A DNA stretch of 63,798 nucleotides from the NCBI GenBank assembly GCA_003427395.1, contig BFEA01000244.1:872587-936384 (forward strand), given 5' to 3'. Source of the DNA: Chara braunii. Its lineage: Eukaryota > Streptophyta > Charophyceae > Charales > Characeae. Positions within the stretch are counted from its first letter, which is position 1. Each line of letters starts with the position of its first letter. Both the position numbers and the translations under genes were made by a program. The notes under the pieces were generated by a model, which saw only the letters and a program-made list of their open reading frames with translations, was not told the DNA's origin and ran no database searches. Shown piece after piece: positions 23,701 through 35,000 of the stretch.

Positions 23701-25022
23701 CGTAACTGTGGGTAATTTCGCATGCTCTCTCCCGACCATTCGTACATCAAGAGCTAAAAGCAGGCAAGCATGGAACCAAAGTTAAGATAAAATTCGTATC
23801 GTAAAAGCGTTGACCTTTGCAGTGATCTCACGAGTATGCTTTCTCAAGTAGACCTTCTCTTCTCTTATGTTAACGTCAGGCGTTTGCGTGCACACATACC
23901 CTCTTGTTTGTCGCCCCTCTCTTTGTCCTGTACGTAGATGATGGTCTGCACATCGTCACACCGTTCAAGTGTTTACCTATGCAGATCGAGTAAAGCGCCC
24001 CTTTCGCCCTCTCATTTCAGGAAAGATTGGTGACAACAACAGAGGACCTTGTGGAAAGGAGTTCCTCTGACCATGGCGCAGACAAAAAGAGAGCAAGAAA
24101 AGAGGTGGCACCTAGTGCTACAAGCTTACGACGAGGGAGGCGTCATCGAACGTAGATAAACCATTCGGTCTTCTCTTGGTCGTGGTTGCGCTACAGTGCG
24201 TCAATTTAGCCCCGATATTTCCACATACATTCACACTGCTTGCTTCACGCGCGTCAGTTCACCGCTGTCCCTAATTAACGAGGATAGCAGATGGAACGGT
24301 CCTCGGTGGGTTACTGTCCAGGCCTCGAGAGGATGAGAGTCCTGCTAGTCTGTGACGTCAAACTCAGCTTCCAGCATTGACCTTCTTCTTGCCTCTCTCA
24401 TGCTACACGTGCCACTCACTCACTGCCCTCACTGTCCGGTTCGTCCGCTCGCACGTACGACGTCCTAGATACCCCCCGAAACTTCCCCCTTCTCTCTTAA
24501 GAAGAAAACTCCCGCGTACACCCTCTCTCATTTTTCTTTCACTGATCTCCTCTTTTTTCCCCGTTCTCGCTTGTTTTCTCTTTCTCTTCCTCACTGTCGC
24601 ACCGTAACTGCCTCGCCTCGTGTGCGATTAAAATCAGGTCCGCCCTCACTTTACTCGCATCCCCGTCGCACGAAGCTTCACTTCTTGTTCGGCCAGAGCT
24701 CGCGCATAAACTCTCTCCTTTCTGCTCATTCGGTGGTGGTTATTAGTGGTCATTGCCCACTGTCTTATCTCCGCGCACGGAGGTCAAGCTGACGTCAACA
24801 AGTAATCTCTTGGTCACCATTGCTCGCGTCTCTCTCTCTCTCTCTGCTTATCCGAAAGGCTATCTCAGCGGCCACTGCACCATCTTCGTGGACGGAGACC
24901 AAGATGACGTCAACGTTTAGTTTCCTGGTCACCACCTGCTCGTATCCTCCTTTTTGAGACTCTCTCGCTCGTGTTGACCTTCGGGGTACTTCTCTCTCTC
25001 TCTCTCTCTGTCCACTTGTCGA

Positions 25023-25664
25023 TCACGCACGCTTCTTTCCTTTTCCTCCCGCCTTTTCTGTCCCATGCCCTCTGGAACTCCGCTGTCGTGAGCTGGCCTC
25101 CAGGCCGCCCTCAGCTTGTCGTGCCTGAGGGTGGTTCTTGTGAACCTGGCCCGACCTGTTCCAGGACTGAAGATCGGTTTCCCGGTCTTCAGCCTCACTC
25201 ATCTCACTCTCGCCGCCTGAGTCCCTGTCTAGGTGGGCCTGTTCCCGGTCTATCGTGTCGGTGGAAGTCTCCGCCTCATGATACGCCATTGTCACTCGGA
25301 TCCTCGTGGTAACTCCGTCCCTTCTGCAACGCCTTTCCGCGCGATCGATTGCCTATGTGATCGCATCCTGGAACTTAGAGTTAGTTCTCATTTCTCCCTC
25401 CTTTGCCCCCTCTACGTTGATTTTCAGTTTAATCTCATCTCCCCCGTCGTAGTTGAGCATTGTCGTGATCCAGGGCCCCTCACCGGACATTGGCCTCCAA
25501 CTCGTCTGAAGGTTCCAACGGTCCGGTCTATAGCCATGTAGGGCCATGGCTACGAGCTTCCCAGAATAGCCCGTACTTGGCACTGGGAGCACATGCACAC
25601 AAACAGTCCGCCGAGACTTTCCCCACTCTGATGGCGCCGGCACCAGAAGGTAACTCGGACACAC
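25023..25664 (-). pseudogene. 5' LTR copy of the 213-aa LTR ORF, broken
   Basis: Corresponds to 6867-7508. A TAG follows DAIT, where the intact copy has GAG (Glu), splitting the frame into 25353-25664 and 25023-25295. Confidence 0.5.
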
Positions 25665-26584
25665 CCCGTTCTCAGTCGTCGAGCAACCCCTCTCGCCCCT
25701 TTTGTAGGCTCCCTCTCTAGCTGCAGCACCGTGCTCTAAATGGAGGCTAAGACGACCTTCGAATTTCAGCTTACTAGCAATCTATAGTTTTCTTTTGAGT
25801 AATACAACTGAAAAGAAAAAGGAAAAGAAAAACAAAGTGATGGTACACCCGCAGCCGCAGCACGGGGTGAACGACAACTTCGCTTTTTGCCCCTGTCATT
25901 TCGCCTTGCTGTGAAATGATTGAGACTTCAAGGCGGTGGTCCCATAATGGGATACCGGCAATCACATTTTCCCTTTTTAAAATACAGCGTCGGCCTATCC
26001 CTGTCGGGTACCCGTGTCCGATGGCAAGGAGGGGGCTTATGACCCTCCACGGGGGGTGATAGGCTCCCTACCAATGCGGCCTCGGGTCGCCCCTCTTTTG
26101 GGGCCTTACCACGCAACGCTCAATCAAACAGCTCTGGCACAGGCGACTTACGAGGGGTCGGGCCAGCCTAGGCCATCAGACAGTAGTCGTAGTCCAAAAT
26201 TTGAACCATCGCCTCCACTACGAAGTGACAGAGACCAGAAAAGGAAAAGAAAAGGAAATCACGTCTGAGAAACCAATAGAATAATAGTAATAGTAATAAT
26301 AATAATAGTAAAGAAAGAAACGCAAAACGTAACGACAAGAGACTAGTGACCGTCAGATTTTCCCAAATTAAGGCTGGCAGGTTAGTCACACGGATTAAAC
26401 CTCTGACTTCCTTTTCACGTCTTTTTCTTTTTACATTTCCATTTTCCCGACAATGACCACCGCTACAAGCATCCAACCGATAACCTGGCAGAGGGGCACT
26501 TAGCGCGCAGTAGAAAAGACAGCGCCAGTCTCTTCACCTTCGCGTCCCAGGTCGAGCCCGGCGGCTACCACGGCTACAGGCCGG

Positions 26585-26588
26585 TAGT
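26585..26588. other. Target-site duplication TAGT, left
   Basis: TAGT immediately left of the DNA element; repeated at 46198-46201. The uninterrupted 3' LTR has one copy at the matching place (GGTAGTGCTC, about 8430), giving the pre-insertion sequence. Confidence 0.85.
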
Positions 26589-26621
26589 AATACGTTATTC
26601 GTTAAAATAGGACATTATATT
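26589..26621 (+). repeat. Left terminal inverted repeat
   Basis: 33 bp; pairs with 46165-46197 in inverse orientation with three mismatches (positions 3, 5 and 29). Confidence 0.88.
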
Positions 26622-26712
26622 GTGTCCTCTTTCGAACGAATTCAGTTTCAGCTGCAGCCTAAGCAACCTAGGCATACCCATCCACTCACCCATCCACTCG
26701 CCCCATATGCGG

Positions 26713-26897
26713 AAGTGTGCTGAGATCCTTACTTGTTTATAATGAGCAAGGTGTGCCTGATATGCGGAAGTGTGTCGAGATCCATACTATGTATAATTCC
26801 GATGAGCAAGGCGCCTTGATTGTGTCCTTATCGGAGAAGTTTGATAAGTGTGCTGAGATCCATACTAAGTCTTATAAGTGTGCTGAGATCCATACTT
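26713..26897 (+). repeat. Left subterminal 22-bp repeats (4 copies)
   Basis: Copies at 26713-26734, 26768-26789, 26846-26867 and 26876-26897 follow the form AAGTGTG, two or three variable bases, GAGATCC, then (A/T)TACT(T/A). They are interspersed with GATGAGCAAGG strings. They share their 22-bp frame with the right-end repeats at 45274-45998. Confidence 0.8.
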
Positions 26898-27120
26898 ATT
26901 TCTGATCGTGATGAGCAAGGTGCCTTGATTGTGATGAGCAAGGTGACTTGAGTAGCACAACCTGCGACCCCCACTGATGGATAATCACAGCAACACAATG
27001 AAGTCGACTCCTTGTTGTGTTTGAATGTTGGAACGTCGAAAGATCCGGTGGGCAGAGTTGAGGAAGGGAAGAAGGGAACTACCGCGCTTACTGCTCCGGG
27101 ATTGAGCCTTCCCCCAATCC

Positions 27121-27150
27121 CCCATAAGAGCAGCGTGCTGCTCTTATGGG
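27121..27150. repeat. Perfect 14-bp inverted repeat (hairpin)
   Basis: Arms CCCATAAGAGCAGC and GCTGCTCTTATGGG separated by GT. The right arm starts the phrase CTTATGGGTGCCACATAGT, which repeats at about 27222. Confidence 0.85.
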
Positions 27151-27287
27151 TGCCACATAGTGCGCCGGCCCGCATCGGGGCCGACCACCTTAATCCAGGC
27201 TGACTTCATGTCGGACACTGGTCTTATGGGTGCCACATAGTACGCCGCATTGTGGTGGTACGAGCGGAAATAGGAATTTGAACCCCC

Positions 27288-27365
27288 AACCTTACGTTTC
27301 TCACACATGACTTGTGAATGATGTAGCGTAAGCTCACGCCCGTGCCTATATAGGCCAGGCGCGCG
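27288..27365 (-). other. Possible tRNA-derived (box B-like) sequence
   Basis: The minus strand has GGGGGTTCAAATTCC, close to a Pol III box B, after a possible anticodon-arm-like inverted repeat. No clear box A or clean cloverleaf is seen. It could be the head of a SINE or chance. Confidence 0.2.
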
Positions 27366-27864
27366 CTCGCAGCGGAATAACCAACAGGAAAAAGTTATGG
27401 GTGCACCCGAGCAGTGGGGCGGAACAGGCAGTTGGACAGCAGGCGACCACTGCGGTGAATTCAGAGAAACCAGTGCCCCCATAGAGTTGCTTCCAGCGAG
27501 GCCGTTACGTGATGGCACAGGGGCGACTCACAGCACGCAGAAACGCAAGCAGCACCGCGGACGGCACGTGGAAATGCAAGATGAATCTCATGCCCGCGAC
27601 TGTGTCTAAAACAGCCATGCACCCCAAAAAAATTTCCACAAGTGGACTAATTCTAAGAGCAGTGTAAAAGCAGAATAGGACGAGCGCAGGTGAAAACGAA
27701 CGAGCACCGTCATCGGAATTTCGGATATCGGCGGACTACAGCCTCTTCGCCCCCGCCACCGACAAGAGTCTTATGTAGGTTGTCGTACACACAATAATAA
27801 TCATAGAGCGCAACACGAGTTGTTCCACTGCACGAAAAGAGAGTGAGAGAACGTCATTTAAGGG

Positions 27865-29466
27865 CTAGAAGACACGCGAGAACAAAGATGTCTTCAAATA
27901 ACAAAATTGCAAACCGTCGTGACAAGCAAGGGGCAGCAATCCAATTTCACGCCTTACTTTCCACACACAACATACAGAGNNNNNNNNNNNNNNNNNNNNN
28001 NNNNNNNNNNNNNNNNNNNNNNNNNNNNNNNNNNNNNNNNNNNNNNNNNNNNNNNNNNNNNNNNNNNNNNNNNNNNNNNNNNNNNNNNNNNNNNNNNNNN
28101 NNNNNNNNNNNNNNNNNNNNNNNNNNNNNNNNNNNNNNNNNNNNNNNNNNNNNNNNNNNNNNNNNNNNNNNNNNNNNNNNNNNNNNNNNNNNNNNNNNNN
28201 NNNNNNNNNNNNNNNNNNNNNNNNNNNNNNNNNNNNNNNNNNNNNNNNNNNNNNNNNNNNNNNNNNNNNNNNNNNNNNNNNNNNNNNNNNNNNNNNNNNN
28301 NNNNNNNNNNNNNNNNNNNNNNNNNNNNNNNNNNNNNNNNNNNNNNNNNNNNNNNNNNNNNNNNNNNNNNNNNNNNNNNNNNNNNNNNNNNNNNNNNNNN
28401 NNNNNNNNNNNNNNNNNNNNNNNNNNNNNNNNNNNNNNNNNNNNNNNNNNNNNNNNNNNNNNNNNNNNNNNNNNNNNNNNNNNNNNNNNNNNNNNNNNNN
28501 NNNNNNNNNNNNNNNNNNNNNNNNNNNNNNNNNNNNNNNNNNNNNNNNNNNNNNNNNNNNNNNNNNNNNNNNNNNNNNNNNNNNNNNNNNNNNNNNNNNN
28601 NNNNNNNNNNNNNNNNNNNNNNNNNNNNNNNNNNNNNNNNNNNNNNNNNNNNNNNNNNNNNNNNNNNNNNNNNNNNNNNNNNNNNNNNNAGTCAAAAATT
28701 TCGAAGACATTGTCTCTCAAATTAACGGAAAGTAGGATCCAGTGATCGTTATGTTTGTGCACCGGAACGAAGATCATATCGAACTGATGCAAATCAACGT
28801 TTTTAGCCCACCTCTCCGCCCCAGTGTGTCCTCGAAGTTGCAGCATACTGAAGAAGAAAGAATTGAAGCTGAAGATTCGAAGGCCTGATGGCCGTGCACG
28901 TGTCGCGGATGCCGTCGACCCCAAAAGGGCCATGTAGAAATTCACCACCTCATCGTTGATCTTGCCATTGGCTTGCAAAACGGTGAGCATATCTTTCACC
29001 GTGATTCTGAATTGATCATCCGCAAAGGAAGAGAGGACATGATGAGGAGGCACCACGCTACGAGAAACATCGTCCATAACCCGCGAGACTCGAGGCGCAA
29101 TCGCCGTAGCGAAACGCCCCCCCCAGGCTGCAGGTGCTGTGGCCCGAGCTGCACATCAAATGACCAACGCACACGCGGGGAAGTGAGAAAGGAAGTTCTA
29201 AAGGTTGTCGTTCACCGCACAACACGTCGCTAAGTGTTTTTCATACATGGCCTGACCCCTAGTCACAGATCGTGGATATGTCCCCTTCTCCGCAGGTAGA
29301 AGGGAAAGACATTCGTCAATGGCTAAGGCATGCTCCTTCTCTCCAATCTCGACATCAACCCCTGATGCCTTTAACATATTCTTGTTTCTTGTCGTGAGTC
29401 TCGGAAGTTTCTGCAATACACGTGCCGGATATTTCGAGAAACTCCTTTTTCGAGACGACCGGACCC
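27865..29466 (-). pseudogene. Ulp1/SENP-type (C48) cysteine protease, interrupted by gap
   Basis: Ulp1-like enzymes process SUMO or cleave it from targets, and occur in several eukaryotic DNA transposons. Visible: NGKINDEVVNFYMALL (substrate-cleft region), FSFNSFFFSMLQ, RWAKNVDLHQFDMIFVPVHKHNDHWILLSVNL, then NVFEIFD. The catalytic His (HW) and the Asp 17 residues later match the family spacing. The Gln and Cys should be inside the N gap. The coding segment may begin at an acceptor-like TTTTACAG near 29466 and runs through KRSFSKYPARVLQKL. A TAG and a TGA lie in frame between 29077 and 29200. It is probably spliced to upstream exons. Confidence 0.72.
27980..28689. other. Assembly gap (Ns)
   Basis: 710 undetermined bases, falling inside the protease gene after its catalytic Asp. 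Confidence 0.99.
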
Positions 29467-30487
29467 CTGTAAAATAGAGAACAGACAGAACCCGAAATGA
29501 ATATATGATTCCCAGGAGGAGTTCGACGAAAGTGACAATGTGAAAGATAATGTAACCCACAAGCATGCGTGCATTCGGACATAAAACGACGAGCGTTGTC
29601 GAGCCCGAGACCCCAACACATGACGACGAATACCACATCAGGCCAAAGAAGAGGAACGCCTACCAATGCTGAAGTTCGGATTTCGGCGGCCTTGCAGCTA
29701 CGACTAGCAGACAGGGACCAGCCAGGTTTGGTCCTGGCACTGGAACTGCGGTGACCGGAGGAAACCTGAACTTCAAAGGGTATGTTTTCTAGACCACCGG
29801 TATCCGCACTACAAGTGCCGGCGTGAGGTGGAAAGTCGGCATTTGTTGATGTGCGGATTCCAGCGGACTTGCAGCCACAGTTCGCAAACACCGACCAACG
29901 GGGCGTGCTCCACCTCGCGCCGGCACTTGTAGTTCGGATGCCGGCGGACTTCAGAACAGACCTTCCGTATTACCGTTTTTCCGGCGGTTTCCGCAGTTCC
30001 AGTGTCAGGACCAAACCTGGTTCTGCGACCTGACCTGCTGGTTGTAGCTGCAAGTCCGCTGGAATCCGAACTTCGACATTTGTAAACATTCCCTTCTTTG
30101 GCGTGATGTGGTCTTTCGTCGTCATGTGCAGGGTTCTCGGGCTAGACTGCGCTCATCGTTTCATGTGCGAATGCACACAAGCTCATCGCTGCGAAAATCG
30201 TTTATCGGACGGTCTGTCTTGTAGTCCGCCGGTATCCGCACTACAGGTGTCGGCCAGAGATAGAAAGTCGAGACGACGACAGTGGACTTGTAGAGGGAGG
30301 AGCGGATCAGTGGTCGCAGAATAAAGCGTGACGGTGTGTTAAAGAACAAGAGGCCAATTGGTCCTTGCTGACAAGTGAAGCGGAATTTTGTCCATCTAAC
30401 GTGGGGCATAAACCGGCAAGGGGGTTGACAGACAGCGTCGACAATCCCGAAACGCGGGAGTGCTGACATCGCGACGATCGTCAATGC

Positions 30488-31036
30488 TTACCATCTTGTT
30501 TTCGCGACAAGGCGAGGACAGCCAGGGCCGGAGTGCCTACCCTGCATTTTTTTGGGGATGTGACGTGCTGGTGGCCCCCAACACCCCCCCCCCCTTCCTC
30601 CTGTGAGCGGTGACGAGGGTACCGGAAAGCACGGCTGGATGAGCGCCAAGTCCCCGGCCGCGAAATTGTCGTTGCTGAGAAGGGCATCATCTTTTGATGG
30701 GGTGGACGAAAGTGTTTGAGCTTGCACGTCGCCCAGTATGCTATCGATGACCTCGTTGACGCTAAGACAGAGAGTCGTTTTCGTCGGGCTCACTGTCGCG
30801 ATAGCCTCGTGGCACCCATCGGGGGGATGCACCACCGTGGCCAGGTGGTGGGCGTCATATTCTTTGTGGTCCACGGAAAGGCCACTAACCACCTGCGTCT
30901 CCATATCCATCGCCGTCGCGTCGTCGTCGATATCACCTACACCTGGTCTGGCGTACACCAGACCGAACGAATCAGATGTCTCCCCACAGACATCCTCGTC
31001 TCCGTCATCCACCCTTTCCTCGTCTCCGTCATCCAC
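30488..31036 (-). CDS. Acidic low-complexity ORF, unknown
   Basis: A 182-codon frame beginning DDGDEERVDDGDEDV, encoded by an 18-bp tandem duplication near 31010-31045, then ATAMDMETQVVSGLSVDHKEYDAHHL and LSVNEVIDSILGDVQAQTL. A good splice-donor-like string (AAGATG then GTAAGC on the minus strand) lies near 30494. It may be an exon linking the ParB-methyltransferase gene to the protease. Inference only. Confidence 0.35.
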   Translation of the reverse strand: MDDGDEERVDDGDEDVCGETSDSFGLVYARPGVGDIDDDATAMDMETQVVSGLSVDHKEYDAHHLATVVHPPDGCHEAIATVSPTKTTLCLSVNEVIDSILGDVQAQTLSSTPSKDDALLSNDNFAAGDLALIQPCFPVPSSPLTGGRGGGCWGPPARHIPKKMQGRHSGPGCPRLVAKTRW

Positions 31037-31980
31037 CCTTTCCTCGTCTCGTCTGTAATACTGAGTCCTCCTTCACCGTCTTCCCCGTCGCGCAATGTAA
31101 TCAACTCCTTCTCTCGCCCTTCGTCTCCTTCTCCCCCCTCCTCCCATTCTCCCTCTTCTTCCCCGCCCTCGACTTGCACCCATTCTTCCCCCCCGTCAGT
31201 CTCACACGACTCGGCTCCTTGCAGCCGCATCAAGGCGGATCCCAAGGAGCGGTCGTCTGTATGAACAGACGTACCACCTTCTTCCGTCCTTGCCTCCTCT
31301 GACTGCAGGCACGTCACGGACGAAGTACGGATAACGGCGGACTTCGTCGCAAGGAAGGCGGACGGCGCTGCACCAGCAATCTCTCTCTGTGACTCCGCAG
31401 ATCGGCCTTGTCCAAGGGCCGGCGGCGTCGCCTCCCGCACAGCCAGGGCGGCGCCCATCTCCGACGCCTGTGCTCCTGTAGAGCTCCGCTGGACTGGTAC
31501 ACTCGCCTGAACGTCGTCTGCCCTGGTAGGGATGCCCGCAGACTTGCCCTTCACGGCGGAGACAGGATCCCCTGCACATGAGGCCCGCCCCACTTCACCG
31601 GAGGAGTCGAAAGCAGTCCACGAGGGAAGGGCCACCTGCTCCAGAGTCGTCGAAGTGCGGATGCCGTTCGACTTCGCTGCCTCCACGGGCACTGGGTCCT
31701 CCGTCTGCGAAGTTCGGATGCGGGCGAACTTCCCCGACTTGCCGCTCCTTGCTGTTGGGGAGTGTGTGACGTTCACCCCCCCTTCCCCCACGCCGCTGTG
31801 CGCGATCCTGCCCTGACTGCCAGGGGCAGGCGATGATGCCGGCGCGCTTCCCCCTGATGTCGTATGGCCACTGCCTCCGCCACTTCCTTCCTCGTGGCCA
31901 CTGCCTCCGCCACCTCCTTCCTCGTGGCCACTGCCTCCCCCCCCTCCGGCCCCGGGGGGGCTCGGAGGTCCTCCTCCCAC
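30937..31980 (-). CDS. Gly/Ser-rich ORF with repeated KSxGIRTS peptides
   Basis: A 347-codon frame. The N-terminus has three GGGSGHEEG-type repeats. The body has four versions of KSAGIRTS-like peptide (KFARIRTS, KSNGIRTS, KSAGIPTR, KSAVIRTS), which are translations of the 22-bp DNA motif. The C-terminus is Glu-rich and has the duplicated RKGWMTET. The peptides may reflect DNA motif constraint rather than protein function, so coding status is doubtful. Confidence 0.25.
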   Translation of the reverse strand: MGGGPPSPPGAGGGGGSGHEEGGGGGSGHEEGSGGGSGHTTSGGSAPASSPAPGSQGRIAHSGVGEGGVNVTHSPTARSGKSGKFARIRTSQTEDPVPVEAAKSNGIRTSTTLEQVALPSWTAFDSSGEVGRASCAGDPVSAVKGKSAGIPTRADDVQASVPVQRSSTGAQASEMGAALAVREATPPALGQGRSAESQREIAGAAPSAFLATKSAVIRTSSVTCLQSEEARTEEGGTSVHTDDRSLGSALMRLQGAESCETDGGEEWVQVEGGEEEGEWEEGGEGDEGREKELITLRDGEDGEGGLSITDETRKGWMTETRKGWMTETRMSVGRHLIRSVWCTPDQV

Positions 31981-32020
31981 ACTACCCTGGGCAATGATGG
32001 CCGGGTCGGCGGGGTACTTT

Positions 32021-35000
32021 CTAGTTCACCTTTTTCTTCGAAGGGCTCGTCTCGAGGTCGTAGAAATCGTCAGATATTTCCAACCACTGCTTGTCATGAA
32101 GTTCCCGGAACAAGCGATCTGCAGTGGCAATGATGGCCGGGTCGGCGGGGTGCAGGTTGCTGTTCTCTGATGTCACTTTGTCCACCATAACACTCCTCGC
32201 GATATCCAAGTAGTCGAACTTGGCCAGGCGCTCGGACGGCTTCCATTCCCCGTCAGTGTCGACTATGGCCATGACCCACTCCCACTTCCAAATTGCGGGC
32301 TGGATCGTTCCCGGGTGCCAAATCATGTCATGACCCCAGTCTGCCTCCGTGGAACGCGTGTGGTCGTGCCCTTCGAAGTGGATGTTCTCATCCTTCCAAG
32401 AAGGATGTTGCAGGGGGACTTGACACCCTGGACGCAGAGGAGGAGGCGCAGCAAGCCGAGGTGTCAATCTCGCCAACAACTTACTAGGGGTCCTCCGCAC
32501 GGGCGTCGCTTGTGCAGGCCGGTTTGTTGAGGGACTCGCCGACGAGGAGGCCGAGGATGGGAGCACCGGAGCAAGGCGGTAGTCGATGTCAATTTCCTCG
32601 GTNTCGCTATCCTCCTCAGGTGCACCGGTGTCGAAGACAACACCAGTGAGGGACTCTTCGTCGGCGTCGATCAAGGCACCGTAACTCTCGAGCCTCAGGA
32701 CCGGCTCGGATTCGACAAAGTACAATAACTCCAGTCGGTCCAGGAAGTTCTTCGCGTTCAGGCGCGTGGCGCCGTGATAGTTGTCTAGCAGCGCCAACAT
32801 GTGTTCCTTGCGGCGCATGTACTCGATGTCGGTGCCCCTCGCAGGCCGCTTCTCCAAGAAGAGGAACTCGTAGATCCTGCTCCTTTTCCGNCATGTGTTC
32901 CTTGCGGCGCATGTACTCGATGTCGGTGCCCCTCGCAGGCCGCTTCTCCAAGAAGAGGAACTCGTAGATCCTGCTCCTTTTCCGGGCGCTTAGCTTGAAC
33001 CACATGTCCGTCGAAGGATCCCAAACGCGTCTCGGCTTCTCACTCTTCGTAATGAACTCGCAGCGGTATGCTCCCGAGTTGACTGCGGTTTTCAGGAAAT
33101 CCAACGTGAATTGCAACCACTCCGAATTCCCCTCCAACGCGATGACGTTGTGACCACCCTTCAAAACCTCCCACACGACTTGTGCGTTCCCGAGGAACAT
33201 GATGCCATCCCCCTTTTTGCAAAGGAATTCCAGCAGATGGGCGAATTGTGTGGGGTTCCGCCCCATGCCCTTGTACACCACGGGATCACGCCCATGTATC
33301 ACGACGGGCCATTCACAAGCGTCGAACGACATGTCAGATATCTCAGTGGGAGTCACTTTCTGAAGTGCCCCCACTGCGGCAGCATCACCCGCCGCCAACC
33401 TCGCGTCGTAGACAACAGATGTGTTCTCCCGCAAGTCGTCGCCTTTGAAAAGGATGTACATGCGGTCGTCCAAGGTGTACAAGTTGTGGCCGACACCGAA
33501 ACTTTTCTTCTACTGCGTTCTCCTCACCCACTTCCCGGCCATTGCCTTCACGACGGACAGATGGTGCAGGCTGGTCATGAAGTAGTAGTCGTGCTCACGA
33601 GGGACGAACACGACTATTGTCCAGTGCGAGGGGAACAAGTGCTCCATGAGGGCATTCAAACTCTCGAAGACTTTAGTTGTCCACTGTTTGATGTCCACCG
33701 GTTCGCACAAGTCGAGAACACACGTGTGGCATTTCGTGATTCCGACCGCCCTCTCCAACTCCACAACCTTCATCTGCGCATCCAGAGGGTCGACGCCGAA
33801 CGGGGCAATAGTTGTGACGTCCCTCGAGTCGTTCCACAGAATGTGCACCATCCCTTCGGCCAGCGCGACTTCCATGCTTTTCGACCTGCTGCCGGTCAAC
33901 ACGGAGAGGACCTTGTTCTTCTAGTCGATGGGCAACTTCTTGTTTTGGACTAGCTTTTATGTCGCCTTGATCGACTTGTCGTCCTCGCAACCCATGTAGG
34001 GCGGATAGTCCTTGAACAAGGAGGAGTCGCTGACAAGTTTCCTGCTCCCATCCCACAGCGCTGCATCCAGCCCCTTCCGTTCAAACTTTGCCAAAATCGC
34101 CTCTCGTTTTTTCAGGAAGGGGTACTTAGTGGTCCAGTCACTGTCTGGCCGGTTCTTATGCTTGAACTGGTAGTAGTTCCACAACCGCACCAATATGCGA
34201 TCGCACTTCACCAGTTGCACTGCCTCGTGCATCCCCAACTTCCCTTGCTTCTCCAACGCGGAGGACCCTGTCTGCACCCAGACCACCTCGCAGTTGAGAA
34301 CCTTCTTCAACAACCGGTATTTCTCATTGTCGGTAAGGGCCTCCATGCTCTTCCAGCAGTGCGGATCCGTCTTGGTGACCTGGACGAACCAGTCGCCTGG
34401 CTCTTTTTCCTTCTTGCCTTTCTTTTGTGGCCCTTCGACGGGGACATTGTAGACGACCACCTTTCGCCCGTCCTTCTCATTTTCGATGTGGCTCACACCT
34501 GGCTTGAGGCCCTGCACCTTCTCCTTCTTCGCGATCCACTTCGCTCCTTCCGGTGCCAGCAGTCTGCCCGTTTCCCATCTCTCGAAAAATTCCATCCCGG
34601 TTTCCCATGCGCTTTTCCCTGCCATTGCGAGCGGGAAATAGGATCGAAGGGCAGCGTTCTGTTTCTTGATTCCTTGCTCGGTCTTGTCATCGGCGAGAGT
34701 CCACAAGTGATTGTACGACGTCCTGTGGAGTGCCTCCGCACAAAATCTTCGCCATGCCTCCACCTGCGCCTGTTTCCCACTGGGGTTACCCATAACAGCT
34801 TTCGGGTAACCCAATTCCTTCCAACACCACCGAATGTCTCTCATGGAGAGTTTCAGCTGTCTCGGAGGGGCCTTCAGGTCTTTCTTGTTGTCCTCAGCGC
34901 TGACCAGAAAGTACCCCTCAAAGTCCTCGTTTGAGAAGTACACCATTCGTGCAGGCCAGCGCTCGAAGTTGTACCTCACCGCCACATCGGTGCCAAGCAG

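Larger units (their letters stand above)
19619..26588 (-). mobile_element. 5' LTR, main part (interrupted by DNA transposon)
   Basis: Matches 1240-8430 of the 3' LTR. In element orientation its downstream end is TGTCG/CGACA at 19619, next to the PBS. The match stops at TAGT (26585-26588), where the 19.6-kb DNA element begins, and resumes at 46202. In most of its length it differs from the 3' LTR by several percent; about 22908-25086 is apparently identical. Confidence 0.88.
27717..31731. repeat. Left internal cluster of 22-bp AAGT...ACTT motif
   Basis: Copies at 27717-27738, 29672-29693, 29849-29870, 29930-29951, 31323-31344, 31653-31674 and 31710-31731 (plus), and 29791-29812, 30052-30073 and 30221-30244 (inverse). 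Consensus in parts: AAGTTCGGAT, then two to four variable bases, CGGCGGACTT. The one at 30221-30244 is nearly a perfect palindrome. A weaker copy lies at 31526-31545. Confidence 0.8.

Noticed and set aside
27843-28745. Long open frames crossing the N gap on both strands
   Set aside because: Their length comes from undetermined bases. Only the minus-strand frame with Ulp1 motifs is supported outside the gap.
33111-34934. Long plus-strand frames (33111-33953, 34158-34934)
   Set aside because: They are antisense to the ParB-methyltransferase frame, lack domain motifs, and are open because of GC-rich codon composition.
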